A DNA stretch of 64,000 nt, from positions 2,023,489 through 2,087,488 of the forward strand of contig NZ_JAFMZZ010000001.1 of the NCBI RefSeq assembly GCF_017356245.1, given 5' to 3'. Made by a program: the position numbers and the translations under genes. The notes below the pieces were generated by a model. The model made no database searches. It was not told where the DNA came from and saw nothing but the letters and a program-made list of their open reading frames with translations. Position 1 is the first letter of the stretch, and the number at the start of each line of letters is the position of its first letter. Source of the DNA: Bordetella petrii. GTDB taxonomy: Bacteria > Pseudomonadota > Gammaproteobacteria > Burkholderiales > Burkholderiaceae_B. Shown piece by piece: positions 23,576 to 33,701 of the stretch.

Positions 23576-24346
23576 ATGCCCGCCCCCGATTACGACGTGC
23601 CGGCCATCCGCCGCGCCCACGACATCCTGCGCGCGCTGGCCGGCCAGCGCGGGCCGCTGCGCGCGGCCGATCTGGCGCGCGCCTGCGCCATGCCGCGCAG
23701 CTCGCTGTACCTGCTGCTGGATTCGCTGGTGCGGCGGCGCTGGATCGACCGGGCCGGCGACGGCTATGTCATCGGCCTGGAGCTGATGGCGCTGGGCGCG
23801 GCCTACCTGCGGCACGACGGCCTGCAGGCGGCGTTTCGCGCGGCCGCCAGCGAGTTCGTCGAACGCCACAACGAAGTCATGCAGCTGGCGGCGCTGGACG
23901 GCGCCGAGGTGGTGTACCTGGCCCGCGAAGACGCGCGCCGCCCGGTGCGGCTGGTGTCCGAGCTGGGCTCGCGCCTGCCTGCGCACGCCTGCGCGCTGGG
24001 CAAGGCGCTGCTGGCGGGCCTGCCCGAGGCGGCCCTGGCCGGGATACTGCCGCCGGTGCTGGCGCAGGTCAGCGAGCGCACCCAGACCGACCGTACCGCC
24101 CTGCTGCGTGAGCTGGCCCGGGCGCGGGCCGACGGCCTGGCGCAGGAACACGAAGAAGTGGCCGCCGGCCTGCACTGCTACGCCGCGTATGTGGGCGAAA
24201 CCGCCCTGGGCAAGCGGGTGGCGGTCAGCACGTCGATTCCGGGCGACCGCCTGGAAGCCGCCCATGTGCGGGCCGTGGCGCAGGGCGTGCAGCGGGCCGC
24301 GCGGGCCATCGCCGCGCGCGTGGCGCTGGCGCCGGATGCCCGCTAA
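23576..24346 (+). CDS. IclR-family transcriptional regulator
   Basis: 256 residues. The HTH spans about residues 8-60 (AIRRAHDILRALAGQRGPLRAADLARACAMPRSSLYLLLDSLV), and the IclR effector domain follows (ALDGAEVVYLAREDARRPVRLVSELGSRLPAHACALGKALLAG). The ATG at 23576 was preferred over in-frame upstream starts because it gives the normal N-terminus; those upstream codons lie inside the operators. No clear ribosome binding site precedes it. It is divergent from the FAH-family gene and likely an autorepressor that answers to the FAH gene's substrate or product. Confidence 0.9.
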   Translation: MPAPDYDVPAIRRAHDILRALAGQRGPLRAADLARACAMPRSSLYLLLDSLVRRRWIDRAGDGYVIGLELMALGAAYLRHDGLQAAFRAAASEFVERHNEVMQLAALDGAEVVYLAREDARRPVRLVSELGSRLPAHACALGKALLAGLPEAALAGILPPVLAQVSERTQTDRTALLRELARARADGLAQEHEEVAAGLHCYAAYVGETALGKRVAVSTSIPGDRLEAAHVRAVAQGVQRAARAIAARVALAPDAR

Positions 24347-24368
24347 GCGCCCGGCCTGTAAGGGGTTT

Positions 24369-24397
24369 TTGACTTTTCCACAGGGGCACGCTAGAAT
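24369..24397 (+). promoter_or_regulatory. sigma-70 promoter for rplU-rpmA
   Basis: TTGACT (24369-24374), a 17-nt spacer, then TAGAAT (24392-24397). Both boxes are one base from consensus and the spacing is ideal, so this is a strong housekeeping promoter. A start near 24404 would place a perfect 6-bp hairpin (TTCGGT CAAT ACCGAA, 24404-24419) at the extreme 5' end of the transcript. Confidence 0.8.
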
Positions 24398-24453
24398 CTA
24401 CGGTTCGGTCAATACCGAAATTCATTCGTAGTACTCCCATTAAGGAACACCCC

Positions 24454-24765
24454 ATGTACGCGGTCGTAAAAACCGGTGGCAAGCAGTATCGCGTTGCCGC
24501 TGGCGAAAAACTCAAGGTAGAACAGATACCTGCTGACATTGGGCAAGAAATCACCCTGGACCAGGTCCTGTCGGTGGGCGAAGGCGACCAACTGAAAGTT
24601 GGTACTCCTCTCGTCGCTGGCGCCGTGGTCAAGGCAACGGTTCTTGCGCATGGCCGGCACGACAAGGTCAAGATCTTCAAGATGCGCCGTCGCAAGCACT
24701 ACCAGAAGCATCAGGGCCACCGTCAGAACTACACCGAAATCCGCATCGAAGCCATCACGGCTTGA
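24454..24765 (+). CDS. rplU: 50S ribosomal protein L21
   Basis: 103 residues, standard length. It begins [20 protein letters not shown] and has the [26 protein letters not shown] basic segment of L21, which binds 23S rRNA in the large subunit. AAGGA lies before the ATG. It forms the usual operon with rpmA 37 nt downstream, served by the strong promoter at 24369-24397. Confidence 0.99.
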   Translation: MYAVVKTGGKQYRVAAGEKLKVEQIPADIGQEITLDQVLSVGEGDQLKVGTPLVAGAVVKATVLAHGRHDKVKIFKMRRRKHYQKHQGHRQNYTEIRIEAITA

Positions 24766-24802
24766 TGACCCGATCCGGTATTGATTAGCAGGAGCTATCA
24801 AC

Positions 24803-25063
24803 ATGGCACAGAAGAAGGGCGGCGGCTCTACGCGTAACGGTCGCGACTCAGAATCGAAGCGACTGGGCGTCAAGGTTTTTGGCGGCCAACAAATTCCGGC
24901 TGGCTCGATCATCGTGCGCCAGCGCGGCACCCGTTTCCACCCCGGCACCAACGTCGGCATCGGCAAGGACCACACCTTGTTCGCGCTGATCGACGGCAAG
25001 GTTCAATTCGGCTTCAAGGGCGCATTGAACAAGCAGGTCGTGTCGGTCGTGGCGGCCGAGTAA
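24803..25063 (+). CDS. rpmA: 50S ribosomal protein L27
   Basis: 86 residues. The N-terminus [24 protein letters not shown] is the flexible tail that reaches the peptidyl-transferase centre; no Firmicutes-type cleavable extension is present. AGGAG precedes the ATG. A strong terminator follows at 25087-25118. Confidence 0.99.
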   Translation: MAQKKGGGSTRNGRDSESKRLGVKVFGGQQIPAGSIIVRQRGTRFHPGTNVGIGKDHTLFALIDGKVQFGFKGALNKQVVSVVAAE

Positions 25064-25086
25064 CGGCAACCCGTTACCCGAACGGC

Positions 25087-25118
25087 AAAAGCCCTGTCGC
25101 ATGCGGCAGGGCTTTTTT
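25087..25118 (+). terminator. Rho-independent terminator after rpmA
   Basis: A hairpin with stem AGCCCTG/CAGGGCT and an inner CGCATGCG is flanked by AAAA on the left and TTTTTT on the right. It starts 23 nt after the rpmA stop and separates the ribosomal operon from obgE. Confidence 0.9.
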
Positions 25119-25136
25119 GCTTAACGGGCCGGCTAA

Positions 25137-26291
<1,155 letters not shown>

Positions 26292-26364
26292 GCCATAATC
26301 GCATTCTCGTCTACCGCCGGCCGCCCCCGCGGCCTTTCATCACCGCAACACCCCGGTCATCGCC

Positions 26365-27501
26365 ATGACTGCCGACACTACCGCTGTTTCCGTTATTGCC
26401 TCTGCCACCCGGCTGGTGGCCAAGGTCGGATCTTCCCTGGTCACCAATGAAGGGCGTGGCCTGGACCGCGCCGCCGTGGCGCACTGGGCCGCCCAGATCG
26501 CCGCCCTGCGCCAGCAAGGCAAGCAGGTGGTGCTGGTGTCCAGCGGCGCCATCGCCGAAGGCATGGCGCGCCTGGGCTGGCGCAAGCGGCCGTCGGTCAT
26601 GCACGAACTGCAGGCCGCCGCCGCCGTGGGCCAGATGGGCCTGTGCCAGGCCTACGAAGCCGCGTTCGCCGAACACGGGCTGCGCACGGCGCAGATCCTG
26701 CTTACCCACGAAGACCTGGCCGACCGGCACCGCTACCTGAATGCGCGCAGCACCCTGTTCGCCCTGCTGCGCCTGGGCGTGGTGCCCATCGTCAATGAAA
26801 ACGACACGGTGGTCACCGATGAAATCCGCCTGGGCGACAACGACACCCTGGGCGCCCTGGTCACCAACCTGATCGAAGCCGATGCGCTGATCATCCTGAC
26901 CGACCAGCGCGGCCTGTACGACTCGGACCCGCGCAAGAACCCGGCGGCGGTATTCGTGTCGCACGCCCAGGCGGGCGACCCGGCGCTGGAAGCCATGGCC
27001 GGCGGCGCCGGCTCGGGCATCGGCACCGGGGGCATGCTGACCAAGATACTGGCGGCCAAGCGGGCGGCGCACAGCGGCGCGCACACGGTCATCGCGTCGG
27101 GCCGCGAACGCCACGTATTGACCCGCCTGGCGCAGGGCGAGTGCATCGGCTCGGAATTGCGGGCCGTGCTGCCGGTGTGGTCGGCGCGCAAGCAGTGGCT
27201 GGCCGACCACCTGCGCCTGCGCGGCCGGGTGGTGCTGGACGCCGGCGCGGTGCGCGCCCTGCTGCACGAAGGCAAGAGCCTGCTGCCGATCGGGGTGACC
27301 GACGTGCAGGGCGAATTCGAACGCGGCGACGTGGTGGCCTGCGTCGACCCGCAGGGCGCCGAGTGCGCCCGCGGCCTGATCAACTATTCATCGGCCGACA
27401 CGCGGCGCATTCTGCGCCAGCCGTCGTCGCAGATTGCGCGCATCCTGGGCAGCATGACCGACCCCGAGCTGATGCACCGCGACAACCTGGTGGTGATCTA
27501 G
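26365..27501 (+). CDS. proB: glutamate 5-kinase
   Basis: 378 residues. The amino-acid-kinase domain has [13 protein letters not shown] near the N-terminus, [21 protein letters not shown] and the D-N-D-T segment of the glutamate site, then [11 protein letters not shown]-terminal PUA domain (from about 285: [25 protein letters not shown]) is present. It catalyses the first step of proline synthesis from glutamate. The gene converges on the response-regulator-like gene, with only 6 nt between them. Confidence 0.97.
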   Translation: MTADTTAVSVIASATRLVAKVGSSLVTNEGRGLDRAAVAHWAAQIAALRQQGKQVVLVSSGAIAEGMARLGWRKRPSVMHELQAAAAVGQMGLCQAYEAAFAEHGLRTAQILLTHEDLADRHRYLNARSTLFALLRLGVVPIVNENDTVVTDEIRLGDNDTLGALVTNLIEADALIILTDQRGLYDSDPRKNPAAVFVSHAQAGDPALEAMAGGAGSGIGTGGMLTKILAAKRAAHSGAHTVIASGRERHVLTRLAQGECIGSELRAVLPVWSARKQWLADHLRLRGRVVLDAGAVRALLHEGKSLLPIGVTDVQGEFERGDVVACVDPQGAECARGLINYSSADTRRILRQPSSQIARILGSMTDPELMHRDNLVVI

Positions 27502-27507
27502 GGCGAC

Positions 27508-28242
27508 CTAGGCGCCCGGCTGGCCGGGCGCGTGGGCGATGGCCGACGCATCGACATTGCCGGTGGGATTGTCGGCCAGGAAAATGTACCCCCACTGCCG
27601 CACCGCCAGCAGCGGCAATTCGACCCCCAGCCGCTGCGCCTTGGCGCGCAGGCGCGACACCATGACATCGACACTGCGCGCCGAACGTGCCTGATTCGGG
27701 CCCGACGGCGACGCCAGCAGCTGCGCGCGCGGCAGGCGATAGCCTGGCGCGGCGAGCAGGCGCCGGAAAAATGCGCTTTCGGTGAAAGTCAGCGGCAGGC
27801 GCTGGCCGCGCGGGCCGGCCAGTACCCGACCGCCGCTGGCCAGGCACCATCGGGATGCCTCGGACGGCGATTCGCCGCTGCGCAGCAGGGCCTGGGCGCG
27901 GCCCAGGGCGGCCAGCTCGCGCACTTCGACGTGCAATGAGCAGGTGGCGTCGGCGCCGGCGGCCAGTGCCACGATGCGCGATTCGACCTCGGCATCGTCG
28001 GCCAGCACGATCACGGCGGCCCGTGGCACGGTAAAGCGCGCGATGCCGGTCAGGGTGCACAAGGCATGGGCGGGCCCTTCCAGCACCAGCACCTGCGGCG
28101 CGCGGGCTTCGGCCAGCTCGCCCAGGCGGCCAATGGCGGCGCAGTCGCGCACGGACCAGCCCGTGGCGGCCAGGGCATCGGACAAATGTGGACGGCGCGG
28201 CACGCCGCCCCGGATGACAATGGCTTCAATGACCGCTTGCAT
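27508..28242 (-). CDS. orphan response-regulator-like protein with degenerate receiver and winged HTH
   Basis: 244 residues. The C-terminal 100 residues form an OmpR-type winged helix (LTFTESAFFRRLLAAPGYRLPRAQLLAS, then VDVMVSRLRAKAQRLG and RQWGYIFLA). The N-terminal 120 residues follow receiver topology, but key residues are lost: the strand that should end in the phospho-Asp reads VLVLEGP, the Thr/Ser strand reads VIVLADD, and no Lys is seen before the last helix. It is therefore unlikely to be phosphorylated. No histidine kinase is adjacent. The ATG at 28240-28242 has GGAGA upstream. It is divergent from an XRE regulator across 54 nt. Confidence 0.8.
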   Translation of the reverse strand: MQAVIEAIVIRGGVPRRPHLSDALAATGWSVRDCAAIGRLGELAEARAPQVLVLEGPAHALCTLTGIARFTVPRAAVIVLADDAEVESRIVALAAGADATCSLHVEVRELAALGRAQALLRSGESPSEASRWCLASGGRVLAGPRGQRLPLTFTESAFFRRLLAAPGYRLPRAQLLASPSGPNQARSARSVDVMVSRLRAKAQRLGVELPLLAVRQWGYIFLADNPTGNVDASAIAHAPGQPGA

Positions 28243-28263
28243 GGATTCTCCGGCGAATATGAC

Positions 28264-28293
28264 AAAAGTAATAATAGTGATCGCCAAAGTAAT
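28264..28293. promoter_or_regulatory. direct-repeat operator candidate in the divergent spacer
   Basis: AAAGTAAT occurs at 28265-28272 and again at 28286-28293, exactly 21 bp apart, in an AT-rich 54-nt gap between two divergent regulator genes. Repeats on one face of the helix suggest a binding site for one of the two proteins, most likely the XRE regulator. Confidence 0.5.
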
Positions 28294-28296
28294 CTG

Positions 28297-28758
28297 ATGG
28301 CACGGTTCAATCGGCCGGTGAAGACATTTTCGGACCGACTGAAGCACGCCAGATTGCTGCGCCACCACACGCAGAAATCGCTGGCGCGCGCCTGCGGGTT
28401 GTCACAAAGCACAATGTCGGGCTATGAAAGCGGCTTGCGCCGCTCCAGCCGTTCGCTGCGCAAGATCGCCCAGGTGCTGCGGGTCGAGCTGGATTGGCTG
28501 GATACCGGCAAGGGCCCGATGGAAAAGCGCGACGCCTACAGCCTGCCGGATACCGCGGACACACACACGCTGATGGAACCCGGCAGCGCGGGCGGCAAGG
28601 CGCCGCCGGCGCCCTGGCCGTTTCCCAGCGTGCCGCCGGCACAGATCAACGCCCTGACGGCCAGCGACAGGCGCGAAGTCGACAAATTGCTGCGCATGCT
28701 CGTGGACGGCTATCTGCGCTCGTACAGCGAGGGCAAGGGGCGCAAGCGGCGCGGCTGA
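28297..28758 (+). CDS. XRE-family transcriptional regulator
   Basis: 153 residues. An HTH_3 domain lies at about residues 12-66 (SDRLKHARLLRHHTQKSLARACGLSQSTMSGYESGLRRSSRSLRKIAQVLRV). The C-terminal part is a Pro-rich linker and a helix (ASDRREVDKLLRMLVDGYLRSY) that may dimerise. The ATG at 28297 is the only one that fits the domain start. Its target is unknown; the shared spacer with the degenerate response regulator suggests mutual control. Confidence 0.85.
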   Translation: MARFNRPVKTFSDRLKHARLLRHHTQKSLARACGLSQSTMSGYESGLRRSSRSLRKIAQVLRVELDWLDTGKGPMEKRDAYSLPDTADTHTLMEPGSAGGKAPPAPWPFPSVPPAQINALTASDRREVDKLLRMLVDGYLRSYSEGKGRKRRG

Positions 28759-28772
28759 GCCCCCATCATGCG

Positions 28773-28830
28773 GCAAGGCGCCCGCGGGCGCCTTGCGATG
28801 GGTTGCTTGCCGGGGCCTGGCCGGCCCCGG
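28773..28830. terminator. strong palindromes between convergent genes
   Basis: A perfect 24-bp palindrome (28773-28796, half-site GCAAGGCGCCCG) is followed by an 8-bp hairpin (CCGGGGCC ... GGCCCCGG, 28810-28830). The first is flanked by CCCATC and GATGGG, which extend the symmetry. There is no T-tract, but the position between two convergent genes fits a bidirectional transcription barrier. Confidence 0.5.
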
Positions 28831-28844
28831 GTACGCACAAGGCC

Positions 28845-29429
28845 TTACTGCGCCTTGGGAGCCTGCGATGCCGGCGCAGCGGGATCGGCCGGCGACGGCG
28901 GCGTGGCGCTGCCGCCATTGGCGGCGGGCTGGTCGCCACGGATCTTGGCGGCGATTTCAGAGGCCGCCTGGGCCGACGACACGCTGAAGGCCAGCACGCC
29001 GCGGTTGAGCGGCTCGGCGATGCGCGGGGCGGCGACCAGTTCGCGGTCGATGACCAGGGCCAGCATGTTGCCGATGTTCTGGCTGCTGACGTCGTTGAGC
29101 TTGCGGGCGCCTTCTTCGGTAAAGCGCAGGCCCACGAAATTCTGCCCCTTGCGGTCGACCAGGGCGGCGGCTTCGGTAAGGTCGCCGCGGGTCAGCACGG
29201 GCTGGCGCTGCATGAACAGCGAACCGTCGGGGATTTTCACTTCCATCAGGCCGGGCCCGGTCTGGGACTGGGCCACATAGAACTCGACCACGGCGGCCGT
29301 GGCGGGCTGGGTGGCCTGGGGCTTGGCAGCCGCCTCGGCGGCGTCTTTCTGGGGCGCGGTCTTGCAGCCCGCGAGCACGAGCGTCAGGACTGCGAGAGCC
29401 GGGGCCAGTTTACGTAGGGAGGGTTGCAT
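28845..29429 (-). CDS. lipoprotein with SecD/SecDF P1-head-like domain
   Basis: 194 residues. The lipobox LAGC places lipidated Cys22 after a type II signal. Residues 45-155 resemble the P1 head region of SecD: FVGLRFTEEGARKLNDVSSQNIGNMLALVIDRELVAAPRIAEPLNRGVLAFSVSSAQAASEIAAKIR. No membrane helices of SecD follow, so it is a stand-alone periplasmic domain anchored by lipid. The C-terminus is Pro/Ala-rich. Its function is unknown; it could bind or mimic part of the Sec translocon. AAGGAA precedes the ATG at 29427-29429. Confidence 0.8.
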   Translation of the reverse strand: MQPSLRKLAPALAVLTLVLAGCKTAPQKDAAEAAAKPQATQPATAAVVEFYVAQSQTGPGLMEVKIPDGSLFMQRQPVLTRGDLTEAAALVDRKGQNFVGLRFTEEGARKLNDVSSQNIGNMLALVIDRELVAAPRIAEPLNRGVLAFSVSSAQAASEIAAKIRGDQPAANGGSATPPSPADPAAPASQAPKAQ

Positions 29430-29504
29430 ATCGGGTTCCTTCTTCAATGACTGGGGGCTGGCATGCCAGGCTACGTGCATCCCGGCGTTACAAAAAAGTG
29501 TACA

Positions 29505-29521
29505 GGTCTGGCGCGCAGACC
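29505..29521. other. short hairpin upstream of the lipoprotein gene
   Basis: GGTCTG, loop GCGCG, CAGACC. Read on the minus strand it is followed by TGTACACTTTTTT, which gives a terminator-like look in the leader of the SecD-P1-like lipoprotein gene. Too little is visible to say whether it is an attenuator. Confidence 0.3.
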
Positions 29522-29548
29522 GATAGCCCCAAGCGTATACAGATGTAA

Positions 29549-31663
<2,115 letters not shown>

Positions 31664-31687
31664 AGGTGGTGGTGGCTTTCTGTTGGC

Positions 31688-31845
31688 GTCGAGGCCGTGC
31701 CTGGGGGCGGGGGCGGGCTTCACGGGGCCGGTCGGCCGCCTTCGCGGCCGACATCGCGTTGTCAACCTCGTCAGCCTGCGGCTTCCTTCGGTTTCCCTCG
31801 CTCGGCCCCGAGGCGCCCGCCCCCGCCCCCAGGCACGCCCTCGAC
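31688..31845. repeat. long near-perfect inverted repeat after thiC
   Basis: Arms 31688-31718 and 31815-31845 are 31 nt each and match at 30 positions; the core of the left arm is GCCTGGGGGCGGGGGCGGGC. They enclose 96 nt, which itself holds a 9-bp hairpin (GTCGGCCGC CTTC GCGGCCGAC, 31731-31752). No transposase or target-site duplication is evident. It could act as a terminator or be the remnant of a small mobile element. Confidence 0.75.
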
Positions 31846-31937
31846 TCGCAACGGATGATCATCGCCGCATTGCTGGGGAGAATCGCGTTCTTTTGCTTCG
31901 TGGGGGGCCACCGGCCAGGAAAAGAAAATCGTGCGGG

Positions 31938-31990
31938 GCCGCCATGGCACGCCGCCCTGCGCGGCGCGCCATGGCATTCGGATGGCGGCC
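31938..31990. repeat. second strong hairpin after thiC
   Basis: Arms 31942-31956 and 31962-31976 pair at 14 of 15 positions, built from GCCATGGC and CGCCGC, with a 5-nt loop. Outer blocks GGCCGCCAT (31938-31946) and ATGGCGGCC (31982-31990) are also inverted. Together with the long repeat at 31688 and the paired hairpins at 32022, it fills the 500-nt gap between thiC and the aldehyde dehydrogenase gene; I see no gene there. Confidence 0.65.
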
Positions 31991-32021
31991 GGCTTGAGGG
32001 CTGATGCTGATTGGATTGCCA

Positions 32022-32112
32022 GGTGTCAGGCTCCCGAAGGGTGCCTGACACCGTGCTGTTGAGATAGCTGCTGCACACATCGGTGTCAGGCACCCTTCGG
32101 GAGCCTGACACC
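32022..32112. repeat. paired-hairpin repeat, copy 2 (REPIN-like, most regular)
   Basis: Hairpins 32022-32052 and 32082-32112 have identical 10-bp arms (GGTGTCAGGC/GCCTGACACC). Their 11-nt loops, TCCCGAAGGGT and ACCCTTCGGGA, are exact reverse complements, so the two units are in opposite orientation. The linker is 29 nt, with GT-C at the left and CACAC near the right. The copy lies between convergent thiC and the aldehyde dehydrogenase gene. Confidence 0.9.
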
Positions 32113-32163
32113 TGGCAACGACGTCAATAGAACGCCAACCTGACGCGCCCCGGGGCAAACGGC

Positions 32164-33594
32164 TTAGGCCGCGGTGTAAGCCGTCTTGACGCTGGTGTAG
32201 AACTCTGCCGCGTAGCGCCCCTGCTCGCGCGGGCCGTAGCTGGAGCCCTTGCGGCCGCCGAACGGCACATGGTAGTCGACGCCCGCCGTGGGGCAGTTGA
32301 CCATCACCATGCCGGCCTGGGAATCGCGCTTGAACTGCGTGGCGTACTTCAGCGACGTGGTGCAGATGCCGGACGACAGGCCGAATTCAGTGTCGTTGGC
32401 CAGTTCCAGCGCATGCTCGAACGAATCGGCCGGGATCACCGCGGCCACGGGGCCGAAGATTTCTTCGCGGCTGATGCGCAGGTCGTTGCTGCAATCGACG
32501 AACAGCGCCGGCGTCATGTAGAAGCCGTCGGTGGCGCGCTTGACGCGTTCGCCGCCATAGGCCAGCTTGGCGCCCTCTTCGCGGCCGATGCCGACGTATT
32601 GTTCGTTTTGCGCCAGCTGGCTTTCATCGACCACCGGGCCGATGTCGGTGCCGGCCAGCAAGGCGTCGTCGATTTTCAGGCCCTGCAGGCGCTCTTGCAT
32701 GGCGGCGACAAAACGCGGGTAGATGCCCTTTTGCACGATCAGGCGGCTGGATGCCGTGCAACGCTGGCCGGTGGAAAAGAACGCGCCATTGACGCAGCTT
32801 TCCACCGCCACTTTCAGATCGGCGTCGTCCAGCACCACCATGGGGTTCTTGCCGCCCATTTCCAGCTGCACCTTGGCCAGGCGCGTCATCGCGGCCTGCG
32901 CCACGCGGCGGCCAGTGGCCACCGAGCCGGTGAAGCTGATGGCGTCGACGCGCTTGTCGTCCAGGATGGCCTGGCCGACGATGCCGCCGCGGCCCATGAC
33001 CAGGTTGAACACGCCCGGCGGCAGGCCGGCGCGGCTGAGGATCTCGGCCAGCGCCCAGGCGCTGCCCGGCACCAGGTCGGCCGGCTTGAACACCACCGTA
33101 TTGCCGTAGGCCAGGGCGGGCGCGATCTTCCAGGCCGGGATCGCAATGGGGAAATTCCAGGGCGCGATGATGCCGACCACGCCCACCGGCTCGCGGGTGA
33201 CGTCGGCTTCGACGCCGGGGCGCGTCATGGGCAGTTTCTCGCCCTGAATGCGCAGCGCCTCGCCGGCGAAGAACTTGAAGATGTAGCCGGCGCGGCTGGC
33301 TTCGCCGATGCCCTCGGGCAAGGTCTTGCCTTCTTCGCGCGACAGCAGGCGGCCCAGCTCTTCTTTGCGCGCCAGGATCTCGGTGCCCACGGCGTCCAGG
33401 ATGTCGGCGCGGCGCTGGCCGGTGGTGCGGGCCCAGTCATACGCGGCGGCGCGCGCGGCCGCAATGGCCTGGGCGGTCTGGGCGGCGTCGGCCTGGGCAT
33501 ATTCGCCCACGATGTCGGCCAGGTTCGAGGGATTGATGTTGTTGCGCGTGTCGACGCCGTCGACCCAGGCCCCGTTTATGTAATTCGCATGCAT
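32164..33594 (-). CDS. aldehyde dehydrogenase (alpha-ketoglutarate semialdehyde type)
   Basis: 476 residues. NAD(P)-dependent ALDH fold: PWNFPIAIPAWKIAPALAYGNTVVFKPADLVP, FTGSVATG, general base Glu in QLEMGGKNP, and nucleophile Cys in FFSTGQRCTASS. The ending VPFGGRKGSSYGPREQGRYAAEFYTSVKTAY resembles ketoglutarate-semialdehyde dehydrogenases used in sugar-acid and hydroxyproline breakdown; the exact substrate is inferred. The start ATG is 33592-33594, with GGAAGAG upstream. It is the last gene of a GntR / FAD-oxidase / ALDH operon on the minus strand, 107 nt after the oxidase gene. Confidence 0.9.
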   Translation of the reverse strand: MHANYINGAWVDGVDTRNNINPSNLADIVGEYAQADAAQTAQAIAAARAAAYDWARTTGQRRADILDAVGTEILARKEELGRLLSREEGKTLPEGIGEASRAGYIFKFFAGEALRIQGEKLPMTRPGVEADVTREPVGVVGIIAPWNFPIAIPAWKIAPALAYGNTVVFKPADLVPGSAWALAEILSRAGLPPGVFNLVMGRGGIVGQAILDDKRVDAISFTGSVATGRRVAQAAMTRLAKVQLEMGGKNPMVVLDDADLKVAVESCVNGAFFSTGQRCTASSRLIVQKGIYPRFVAAMQERLQGLKIDDALLAGTDIGPVVDESQLAQNEQYVGIGREEGAKLAYGGERVKRATDGFYMTPALFVDCSNDLRISREEIFGPVAAVIPADSFEHALELANDTEFGLSSGICTTSLKYATQFKRDSQAGMVMVNCPTAGVDYHVPFGGRKGSSYGPREQGRYAAEFYTSVKTAYTAA

Positions 33595-33701
33595 GTGTCT
33601 CTTCCCGTAGGGTGGATGAATGAAATGCCTCCGCGCCGCAGCGTTGGCAAGCCCGTCCGGAAGCGGCGGGCCCGCCGCTGCGCGGCTGGCGGCGCAGAAA
33701 A

